NCBI RefSeq assembly: GCF_033807575.1
Contig: NC_084711.1
Coordinates: 6,200,001 to 6,264,000, forward strand
Direction: 5' to 3'
Source: Cydia pomonella
Taxonomy: Eukaryota > Arthropoda > Insecta > Lepidoptera > Tortricidae
Length of the DNA stretch: 64,000 bases
A program made the position numbers and the translations under genes. Under the pieces are notes generated by a model. The model did not search any database, was not told the DNA's origin, and saw only the letters and a program-made list of their open reading frames with translations. Each line of letters begins with the position of its first letter. Within the stretch, counting starts at the first letter, position 1. This document shows, piece by piece, positions 1-12,000 of the stretch.

Positions 1-36
1 CATATTACTAAGTTCTATTTCGCGTTAAAATCTTAC

Positions 37-99
37 CTTCGATGCGATAAGAATTTCCCTGTAGCGTGTCCAGATCCATCACAGCCCGGTATAGGGCAT
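37..99 (-). CDS. Myt1-like: MYT1-like exon: zinc finger 5, first part
   Basis: The 20-codon exon lies between CTGCTTAG|A and CGAAG|GTAAGA. It reads CPIPGCDGSGH, then ATGKFLSHR, giving two Cys and two His. It breaks off at the same Ser-codon position (phase 2) as fingers 1 and 3, so the last Cys should be in the next exon, left of the window. Confidence 0.92.
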
Positions 100-3000
100 C
101 TAAGCAGCGTGCAAATAACCAATTTATCGTAAAAATAAATTACACAGAGATTCGTCACGGGGCGTAATTGCAAATCGAGGGAAACATCAGGTTTACAAAG
201 TAGTCGAGCGAGTTGTTTTCGGTTCGGAATAATATTTTCATAATTTATTGTATACCATACATGAATAATGGCTGAATGTTAAATAAACATTAGGTATACG
301 AGTCGGATACGGTCCAATCCAAGGCTCTCTTCTCAATTCAACGTGAATTTACGTCACAAGAAATAACAACGTAGACAGAATGAAATTATGGGTGTTAGAT
401 AGAGATTTATAAGATGACACTTGCGACATAAAAAGGGTCAGAAAGAATTATAGTTGTTAATACGTATCTAGTTTTTCCGATAATTAAGATGGGAGGTTTA
501 GATATCTGTCGGGGCAGTTTATTCCTACTCTAACTTGGTGCAATCAGAATTTAATTGTATTAATAAATCCGCTTGCAACCATAAATGTTAACTTACACTT
601 GAACCCAAACCCATCACCAAAAAAACACTTTATTAATCTCCCATAACCCAAACCCCTCACCGGTAAGACATCAACTGACCTGAGTGGCTCGGAGTCCTGT
701 CCGTCCCTGGGCTTACTCTTGGGCTTATTAGCCCTCGGGCAGCCCGATAGTGAGCGGTGTGACGAGTAGTTTCCGGTGACGTGGCCGGAGCCATCGCAAC
801 CGGGCGTGGGACATTTGAGCTCCTGCGAGTGAGGCTGCAGCTGGGAGCGGTCGGCGCGCGGACACCCCGACAGGCTGCACATATAAAGACTGCTTACAAT
901 GGCGTGACGGGTAAGAGCGGAGATACGGGTGATGATTTGGATAGAGAGATGGGATTTGCTGGGTAAAGTGGTCATCAAGCTGCATTAGGCAGCCTGGGCT
1001 GCCTAATGCCTGGGGCTTAGGCAGGTGTCTTTATCTCATTTTGTACCTATATATCAGTGGAATATAACAAAATATAAATGAATAGCATAGACATGGTGGT
1101 GGTAAGTGATCTGGCGTAAGGCCCATTTAGACGGCGCGCGAACTCGTATGCGATTTTAGTTACATACATTGCGGACTCTAGGTTATAGATCCATATCGGG
1201 ATACCGTCCTCCAATTGAGGGGGGATTTAAGAGCCCTTAATCCTTGGAGCGTTCTCCGATTTCACGAAATAACGCTCGATAGATGGCGTTGGCGCTCGGT
1301 ACGCGAGCGCCGGCAACGCGACGCGCGTTTCAATGCAGACTAGAATAATCTTGATAGTTTTCAATATAATTTCAAGCAACATTAATTTTAGTGTCATATG
1401 ATATCATATGGGCACTCTTTATTTTATTGTATATGCACAGTAGTTTTTTTTTTTATGTACACTACTACTAAGTGTACAGACTACAGAGTGTACTATAACC
1501 CTTGCTCTTTATTCTGTCTCTTTCACACCAATGGAAAATGAAGAAGTTACTAAATGACTGCAGGTATAAATAAAGTATATTAGTGCGATAGAGAGACAGA
1601 TAGTGTTTCGTTGTCGTATCGTAAACGATTGGCATGTTGGCCACACACTTGCTTAGTGCCTAGCCAAAATACCAATCGTTTGCGTATATTAGTGCGATAG
1701 AGAGAGAGTAGTGTTTCGTTGTCGTATCGTAAACGATTGGCATGTTGGCTACGCACCCATGATACCTAGCCAAGAAGCCAATCGATTGCGCATATTAGTG
1801 CGATAGAGAGACAGATAGTGTTTCCTTGTCGTATCGTAAACGTTTGGCATGTTGGCTACGCACCCATGCTGCCCAGCCAAGATGCCAATCGTTTGTGCAT
1901 ATTAGTACGAGAGAGAGACAGATAGTGTTTCGTTGTCGTATCGATTGGCATGGTGGCTACGCACCCATGCTGCGTAGTCAAGATGCCAATCGTTTGCGCA
2001 CATTAGTGCTATAGAGTTTCAGTGTTATTTGAAATCACGTTAGGGTTTGTATTATTACTTTTGACCCGAATGAAGTCCATCCAGGTTCTTATGATGGAGT
2101 CAGGAGTTGGTCACCAGAACTCCTAATCTAATTATAATTCCATCGTGCTTGGGCTCAAAAGATTTGCCCTGACGAACACCATCGATCTAGATGAGGTCCA
2201 GGGTCTCATGACGGAGTCAGGAGTTGGTCACCAGAACTCCCCAGAACTCCTAATCTACTCATCATAACTCCATCGAGTTTGGGCTCAATAGATTTACCCT
2301 GATGAGCACCATCAATCTAGATGAAGTCCAGGGTCTCATGATGGAGTCAGGAGTAGGTCACTAGAACTCCTAATCTACTCATTATAATTCCATCGTATTC
2401 GAGCTCAATAGATTAGCCCTGACGAGTACCATCGATCTAAATGAAGTCCAGGGTCTCATGATGGAGTCAGGAGTTGGTCACCAGAACTCCTAATCTACTC
2501 ATTATAATTCCATCGTGTTTGGGCTCAAAAGATTTGCCCTGACGAGTACCATCGATCTAGATGAAGTCCAGGGTCTCATGATGGAGTCAGGAGTTGGTCA
2601 CCATAATTCCTAATCTACTCATCATAACTCCATCGTGTTTGGGCTCAATAGATTTGCCCTGACGAGTACCATCGATCTAGATGAAGTCCAGGGTCTCATG
2701 ATGGAGTCAGGAGTTGGTCACCATAATTCCTAATCTACTCATCATAACTCCATCGTGTTTGGGCTCAATAGATTTGCCCTCACGAGCACCATCAATCTAG
2801 ATGATGTTCAGGGTCTCATGATGGAGTCAGGAGTTGGTCACTAGAACTCCTAATTTACTCATTATAATTCCATTGTGTTTGGGCTCAAAAGATTTGCCCT
2901 GACGAGTACCATCGATCTAGATGAAGTCCAGGGTCTCATGATGGAGTCAGGAGTTGGTCACCATAATTCCTAATCTACTCATCATAACTCCATCGTGTTT

Positions 3001-6000
3001 GGGCTCAATAGATTTGCCCTCACGAGCACCATCAATCTAGATGATGTTCAGGGTCTCATGATGGAGTCAGGAGTTGGTCACTAGAACTCCTAATCTACTC
3101 ATTATAATTCCATCGTGTTTGGGCTCAAAAGATTTGCCCTGACGAGTACCATCGATCTAGATGAAGTCCAGGGTCTCATGATGGAGTCAGGAGTTGGTCA
3201 CCAGAACTCGTAATCTATTTATCATAACTCCATCGTGTTTGGGCTCAATAGATTTACTCCGACAAGCACCATCAAATTACCATTATGATGAATAGATTAG
3301 GAGTTCTGGTGACCAACTACTGAGTCCATCATGAGACCCTCGACTTAATCTAGATCGATGGTACTCGTCAGGGCAAATCTTTTGAGCCCAAACACGATGG
3401 AGCTATGATGAATAGACTAGGAGTTCTGGTGATCAACTCCTGAGTCCATCATGAGACCCTGGACCTGATCTAGATTGATGGTGCTCGTCAGGGCAACTCT
3501 ATTGAGCCCATACACGATTGAGTTATGATGAGTAGATTAGGAGTTCTGGTGACCAAATTACTCCTGACTCCATCATGAGACCCTGGACCTCATCTAGATC
3601 GATGGTGCTCGTCAGGGCAAATCTTTTGAGCCCAAACACGTTGGAATTATAATATAATAATATACAAATAATTTTATTGAAACCAGTATAAGTACAGTGT
3701 TAGCACTTAAAGACTAAGGATTAAGGATAAGGAAAAGTTTACAAATGCCTGAACTAGGAGTTCCTGTGAGGAGTGAATAATGAGTAGATTAGGAGTTCTA
3801 GTGACCAACTCCTGACTCCATCATGAGACCCTGGACTTTATCTAGATTGATGATGCTCGTCAGGGCAAATCTATTGAGCCCGAACACGATGAGGTTATGA
3901 TGAGTAGATTAGGAGTTCTGGTGACCAACTCCTGACTCCATCATGAGACCCTGGGCCTCATCTAGATCGATGGTGTTCATCAGGGCAAATCTATTGAGCC
4001 CAAACACGATGGAGTTATGATGAGTAGATTAGGAGTTCTGGTAACCAGCTCCTGACTCCATCATGAGACCCTGGACCTCATCTAGATTGATGGTGCTCGT
4101 CAGGGCAACTCTATTGAACCCAAACATGATGGAGTTATGATGAGTAGATTAGGAGTTCTGGTGACCAGCTCCTGACTCCATCATGAGACCCTGGACCTCA
4201 TCTAGATTGAAGGTGCTCGTCAGGGCAACTCTATTGAGCCCAAACACGATGGAGTTATGATGAGTAGAGTAGGAGTTCTGGTGACCAACTCCTGACTCCA
4301 TCATGAGACCCTGGACCTCATCTAGATCGATGGTGCTCATCAGGGCAAATCTTTTGAGCCCAAACACGTTGGAATTATAATTAGATTAGGAGTTCTAGTG
4401 ACCAACTCCTGACTCCATCATGAGACCCTGGACTTTATCTAGATTGATGATGCTCGTCAGGGCAAATCTATTGAGCCCGAACACGATGAGGTTATGATGA
4501 GTAGTTTAGGAGTTCTGGTGACCAACTCCTGACTCCATCATGAGACCCTGGGCCTCATCCAGATCGATGGTGTTCATCAGGGCAAATCTATTGAGCCCAA
4601 ACACGATGGAGTTATGATGAGTAGATTAGGAGTTCTGGTGACCAGCTCCTGACTCCATCATGAGACCCTGGACCTCATCTAGATTGATGGTGCTCGTCAG
4701 GGCAACTCTACTGAACCCAAACACGATGGAGTTATGATGAGTAGATTAGGAGTTCTGGTGACCAGCTCCTGACTCCATCATGAGACCCTGGACCTCATCT
4801 AGATTGAAGGTGCTCATCAGGGCAACTCTGTTGAGCCCAAACACGATGGAATTAAAATGAGTAGATTAGGAGTTCTAGTGACCAACTCCTGACTCCATCA
4901 TGAGACCCTGGGCCTCATCTAGATAGATGGTGTTCATCAGGGCAAATCTATTGAGCCCAAACACGATGGAGTTATGATGAGTAGATTAGGAGTTCTGGTG
5001 ACCAGCTCCTGACTCCATCATGAGACCCTGGACCTCATCTAGATTGATGGTGCTCGTCAGGGCAACCATATTGAACCCAAACACGATGGAGTTATGATGA
5101 GTAGATTAGGAGTTCTGGTGACCAGCTCCTGACTCCATCATGAGACCCTGGACCTCATCTAGATTGAAGGTGCTCATCAGGGCAACTCTGTTGAGCCCAA
5201 ACACGATGGAATTATAATGAGTAGATTAGGAGTTCTAGTGACCAACTCCTGACTCCATCATGAGACCCTGGGCCTCATCTAGATCGATGGTGTTCGTCAG
5301 GGCAAATCTTTTGAGCCCAAACACGATGGGATTATAATTAGTAGATTAGGAGTTCTGGTGACCAACTCCTGACTCCATCATGAGAACTTGGACTTCATCC
5401 GGGTCAAAAATAATAATGCAAACCCTAACGTAATTTCAAGTGAAAATGCGTTTTTCAGAAAATCGCAGCCAAATAACACTAGACCTTACTCATAGTGTTG
5501 TGTTCCTGCCGGTGAGTAAGGTTGCCAGAGCTCAACGAGGGGCGGGAGGGGGTTAGGGTCGGCAACGCGCATGTAACTCCTCTGGAGTTGCAGGCGTACA
5601 TATGCGGGCCGTATGCTTGTTTGCCACCGACTTAGTATTTAAAAAAAAGTAACACTGAAAATCCATCAATAAGCGAGAGTCTGTTAAGCATAGTGTAAAA
5701 AATGAACTTTTATTAAGATTTTCTAATCGCAGTATATAGCACGTTTCGGAATTCCGTAGCTGATTACGATCGCAACGAATGCCTGACAATCGAGCGCAGG
5801 TCCATCCTCTAAGCGCGCTCCGCGCGGACTGAGAGCGGGGCGTCGCTGCTGCGTGATTTATACGTGTTTTAAAAAAATATAAATTTACGGCAATGTAGGT
5901 CCCATAGTTACGATTTTTTTTTTATAGGTTAACATAAAGTTACAGTTTGCTATAATATTATTTTTAAAGCAAAATATGCGTACAATTTGCGGAAATAAAA

Positions 6001-9000
6001 TATAATAAAACCCTGTTTTCGCCAGAAAAATGAAGAAAACTCGGAAGGTATTTTATCAGTTTTTTCAAATGAATCTTCGATTGTTAATCATTCCAGCCCC
6101 TCGTACGAGATATGTTGAATCAAATTGTAGTCATTCATGTACCAAATGATTCTTGTTTATAGCAAAATTGAGAACCGAAACGCCACATCTCACTGCAAAA
6201 TTTGGAAAAGACTCCCAAAAAACCTCATTAAAAAAGAGGCTTAAAAGAGAAAATGAAAATTTGAACTGTTGGAGCCCCTAGTTTAGGAAACGATTATTTA
6301 AGTACGTTATCAGTTTTTGAATAAATACTAATAGTTACGTCGTAATCTTGAATGAAAAAGGAAGCATTTTACAAAATACGCTCGTCTGTAGGAATAAGGA
6401 CTCTTAAATCTTCTCGGGTCAGAGGTGTAGGGTTAGAGCCGGTGTAGCTTTATTTGACGTTCATAAGTTGTAATATGCCTACTTGAATAATAAACTATCT
6501 TTATTTTTATCTTTATAATACATGTAGTTCAGCCGACTGATCAAAACTCAAAATGCAATGGAAACTCGTATACGAGTTCTCGCACCGTCTACATGAGCCC
6601 TTATGGTAAACAGATAATTTTTAAGGTTTGGGATAAAGTATTTATAAATCAGGAGAGAAAAGAGAAAGAAAGGGAGACTGGAGAGATATCCACACTATGG
6701 TTCATTAGATCACTGTTGGTTTGACATGTTAAAACCTACATGACACAATTTTATAACTTGGTGTTAATTATAAGTCAATTTTACCCTTAAATCTAAACGT
6801 TTATATATGGTATACTTACTAAGTTACAAAATTAAGACCAAACAAACTCGTAAATAGTTTTCAAAATTCAAAACGCATGAAAAGTGGACTAATTAACTTC
6901 AACGGATAATTGGCATAAATTAATGACTAAAACTAGAAGTCTCTAATGTAACGTACCAGTTTATTTGTATTAATTATCTCGACTCGAGCCAAACAATACT
7001 ACCTACTTTTAATGTTAATTACCTAAGTAGATATAGTAACTGTAGTGTACAAGTATTTCAGTCGGCAATGCACTTGCGGTAAAAATAGGTGATTCGATGA
7101 ATGCATGTGCCGAGTTTTATGGGCAGGAACGCGCTAGTTTATATTAAGTTTATTTATAACTGAGATGAAACACTATTTAGAACACTTACACACATATATT
7201 GGTTTATGTGAACGGGTTATAAATAGTACGTCTTAGTGAAATTTGGCTCGCCTCTCTCAATAGTTTGTAAATATAAAATAGCTAATGAATTGATTTCAAT
7301 GATAAATACAAAAGCGAAATAATAATAAGTTATAAACACATAGGTATAAGTCTCATTGTCTCACTCGTCATCTTGCTAATGCATCGATGGCGATAATCTA
7401 CACAGTCAAGTTAGGTACCAAAGTGCAGGTTTGGCTAAGGTAAAATAACTCGTAATTTCTACCACCTGATATGTATGTATTTAGCTACCTCATTACGCAT
7501 CTACTTACTACGTATGTAGCAGGTAGATAACGTGGAAAACACAATAATGCAAGTATCGTATAATAATATACCAAAGTATTGAAGAGTGTTATCACTGGTT
7601 GATTGGTTAATAATAACGATCTGGCATTAGGAAATAATGTAGGTACTACTACTAGGCATTTATATTTAGTGAAAATCCAAATTATGCAATATTTACTGCA
7701 ATCATTAGCTCTCATAATTATATGTATAGGGTGACGTAGTACGCATGACTAAACATAGGAAGCCAGGCCTTGCTTCCATTCTCTCATTTTATCAACGCAC
7801 TTACAAATCTGCCTTTATGTTTTGTTATCGGTCCGAAGTCATATAGGTAAGTAACTACATATAAAGTATTTTGAAGACGAAGAGCAAAAAGTACGTACTT
7901 ATGTAAGAAAACATGATACCTATTGTTTAATTCTCATATTTTCATAACAGTCATGTAAGTAGGTTGGCAGTGATAATATAGTTGACTCAACACCAATCAG
8001 TTGCCTAGGCCATTCCGGGGAAAAAATCCAAAAGGAAGGAAATAATGATATTAGTGTAGTTATGGATACTATAATACTTCGTATTTGATATTATCTCGGT
8101 ATTAAACGAGAGATCAAGATCATAACAAACCAAATGCATGAACTTGACATATATGAACGTCTAAGGCAAGAAATCCGCATTTCTCGCCCGACAGCTGCGG
8201 TTGCTGCACAAAACGTGCGACTAAATAATGTGGAAATCACACAACAGATTTCAGGATGCGGTAATTTTGCGGCTAAACCTTGCCTTTATCGAAAATGGGG
8301 CTCCTAAAGGAGTTCATTCGTCACACGAATGGCAAGAATCGCGCGTCTTGCTAGCATCCTTAAAAGGAGTAGATTCTTGAGGAGTACATAGCTAAGCTTA
8401 ATTTAAAAAAGGAAATCGAGCAGTTTGGCAGCTTTGTAAGGAGTCGGTTTGGTACAGGGCTGTTCTCATCGCGTCATGATAACCAGTGCAAGAGTAACCT
8501 TGAGATTATACCAATTACACGTGAACAGAGATCTCACTTATACTGGTAAGAACATCCGCAAGAGGGGAGGTGCTGTTTAGCGGCTAGACGGTGTCATTTG
8601 CCCGGCTGGATGCGCGGAAATGCGCAAATTGCCGTTGAGGGGCGCAATTGTCACTGCAGCGTGCACCGCGCTAATACAGTCATATTGCACTCCCAGAATA
8701 TTGCTCTAGGGACTCGGAACACAGGCAATAACTAAATGTATAATCTAATTTCTGGCATGAGTTGGAAATGGAATAATTTCTGAATGGCGAACATTTGAAA
8801 AATTACAATTACCTGGTTTGAAACTTTTTGCATAAATAAAGCCGATGTTCATAACAGTATATGCCATACCTGCATAATTAGTACCTGCGCTATTTTGTTA
8901 CACTAGTCCAATGCAAAACACGTGGTTGTTATTATATCATAAGGTCTATAATTGTTTGAAACCTAAACAGCTATTGTGAAATTGTGAGGGCCACGTTTGT

Positions 9001-12000
9001 ACAGAGGGGCTACCTACTTTGATTCCCAGCCCTTCTCAGAAAGATGTAAGCTTCCATTGAAATAGCGTTGTGACGTCACAGCATCGACTAAACTAGGGTG
9101 GAGTGAAACGGTTTTTATTTCTATTGTAAGGACCTGCTTTGTAAAAAGGGTCCTTAAGTCGACTACATAAAGTCTATCATCTCACTAAAGTTCGAGTAAA
9201 ACCCGAATACGAAGAAGTGTATTTAACTGTTGAAAACTTCGGAATTTTATTTGAATTAAGTTTTGCTTATCTTATCAGATCGAGATATAACATTGTTATG
9301 TATGTATTACAAATTTTATAAGAGTGATTTCTTGATGACACTATAATTACACTGCAAAATGTTATTGACATAACAATGTTTGTCCTTTCAACGGCTAACG
9401 ACAACAAAAAATGCCTTATTTATCACATCTGCGATACGAATACGTTCGCTCCTCGACCGACCAGTGCGAAAAAAGTACAAATAACAGACAGCATGTCAAG
9501 AGCAGGCAGACATAACGTAATGCAAGAAACGTGGTTTTGAGTTTCATCGTGGTTAATCGCATGCTTACTGTCAGGTTACTATGCCACTTGTCATGTTACA
9601 TAACCTAACAAAGTATAGAATCGTATTATTATAAAAATCCTTATCATTCTTATTACTTATATTTTTCCAAAATATTAACTTTACGGAAACAAAAATTACG
9701 GATCATAAAAGTTTTTAAAAGTTATAAAAGTTTTTACGTAACGCGCGAAACTATTTAAAACTTACTCAAACAAATCCACATAGACGGTGGCGCCGCCAAA
9801 GTTACAAACATAAAAAACAGTTAAAAAAAGTAATAAATTATTAATGGCCCAATAACGTCAGCTGTTCTTGGGTACAAGTAACGCCAATTCTAGTTACGGC
9901 AATGTGTGCCGGCCGCTTGCCTGCGATGCGTCGCGAAGTTGCCAGAAATGTGCCCGGAGCCGTCGCAGTCTATCACGGGGCACTGGATTAGCTCCCTCTC
10001 TCGCGCCTCGGGACCCCGTATTCGGTAGCCCAGTTTACCGAAAAACTCCTCGTGAAGATAGCTAGCAAAACAACAACAACTTAACAAAACAAAAAGTAAC
10101 AAAACTATTTAAAACTTGTTTAAGGCAAACAGAAAATGAAACATTTACTACGGTCGGCGAACTAACAAACAATAATGAAGTAAAAAAAGTTCCGCCGACG
10201 CATTGTTATGCGACCTTAACGTATCCAATTTTAGTAACTCAAGGCATTAACCTAGAACGCACGCTGTAAATCATAAATTAGCGTGAACTGGTCGCCATTA
10301 ATAGCTTAATATACGATCACTATCAACGTGAAGCGTGTGTAATGTTTACAAAAGTTTGTACGTCTTTTGTTAGCATAGTTTGAAAAGTTAGCAAAAGTTT
10401 TAGAAAGTTATGTAAAGTGTTGATATTGACACATACCTGTTACGTTGCATAGTTGTGTTTGGCGTAAAGTCTATAATGGCACGGATATTATTATTTGTGT
10501 ATCTTATCGTTCAACTGGTTATCTAGCGCGCGGCGCACAGCGTGGTGCGCAGGCGCCGGTATATTTAGACTGATCCACCGACTGTGACTTGTACGCGTTC
10601 GGATACTTCACGAACTTCACACTGCGGTCACGACAGAAAAGTTATTCAAACTGTTTTTATACTGCGTAATTCAAACACTGTTTCACTTGTTAATGTTTAT
10701 TACGAAAAGTTTTATTACTTTTACAGAATATTTATTATTTAATGTAGGTTTTATATAAAATTACCGTTAAAATTCAAACGTCAGAAAGCAACGTTCGCGC
10801 GTCTCAAATGCCAGCGGCGCGAGTATCGGGACGGCCACGATGCTTCGCGAGGGCTGCCCGCTTACGTCACTCGCGCGTCGAGTCATTGATCAACAACACA
10901 GGAAAACTCGCAATTCAATTACAGAAAATAATAGCGATAACGGCATTGTATTAAGTTTGAATTTACTATTAATTCACAATGTCACCACTTTTTGCATTAG
11001 TTACAAAAGTTTCTAGTTGGAATAGTTTGTTTCACAGTTGTTTAAGTCGTTTTAAAAAGTATGATAGACACATTCGCAAGTCACGTTATCAAGGTGACTT
11101 GCCGACTTTTATAATTAGCCAGGCATTTATGGGTTTCTTTTTAAACGTTTGCGAGTTCGCTAAAAGTTCTACCTGCTACTTTCGCCGAGTTAACGCTTAT
11201 ATAACGCCATTTTAAATACCTCGAGGTGCCCTTCAACTTCAAAGTGCACAAAAAGAAGGATGCGTGAGCTCGGACCGGCGTAAAATACCATTCATTGTTT
11301 ATTATATGGGATTTATTTATTCTATTTTTCTTTATTGGAGAAACAACTGCAGTACTTATGTGACAGGATAAGTTCATGATATTATTGAAATGAACGCTTA
11401 CTTCCTTAAACGTTCTCACTAAAACATACATGAAATAAACGGACCAAATAACTAAAAACTATAGCACACTAACTTTTTTTGACATAGCAAATTGAACCTT
11501 GTCACTGAGTCAGGAAGGTGTTCTTACCAGACTAGCGAAAACGGTCCACTTGAGATAGCAAAGGTGGGTCGCGGTGTCTCACTCGCACATGTTGCCAATG
11601 TTAAAAACATACCATTGTGGTAGTATTTATATCAATATACTACTGAAATTAAATACTTATACTATTTTGGTGCTATATTCAGAGTGCGGTTCTCAAATCT
11701 TTTAAGTAATTTGTAAATAATTATGATGTCAATATTATTAACTGATTAAACCAAGCATGTGCACAACAAAAAGAAACATTAATTTTGATATGGTAGACAT
11801 TGTAGAAACTTTGAATATCAATTGATATCCCCAACTTGATGACATATTTTGGAGATATTTTCAAAATACGTGTATGGTGGGGCTCAGCATTTAATTGCGA
11901 AATATTTTTAAAAAAATGGGTGAAGTTGTTGTGTGACAGGTTGTAGAAGTGAAAGTTTTGCTGATTGTGGTATATCTTTTCACAGGTGAACCACAATTAT

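Larger units (their letters stand above)
875..9920 (-). other. 9.0-kb intron of the MYT1-like gene
   Basis: This intron separates the two halves of finger 3. It contains a dispersed repeat fragment (1105-1260), a 107-bp tandem repeat (1576-2010), the fold-back structure (2026-5448) and LINE tails (5456-5650, 6395-6530). 6531-9700 is AT-rich single-copy-looking sequence in which I see no gene. The end nearest exon 9921-10061 is rich in AAGTT-type motifs. Confidence 0.8.

Noticed and set aside
4149..4367. 72-aa minus-strand ORF
   Set aside because: It lies within the 120-bp tandem array. The unit is 40 codons long, so a frame stays open by periodicity; most other units have a stop at the same place.
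2026..5448. CRISPR array
   Set aside because: The regular repeats have no spacers, the whole 120-bp unit repeats, and the genome is an insect's.
9868..10065. 65-aa plus-strand ORF
   Set aside because: Antisense shadow of the finger-3 exon.
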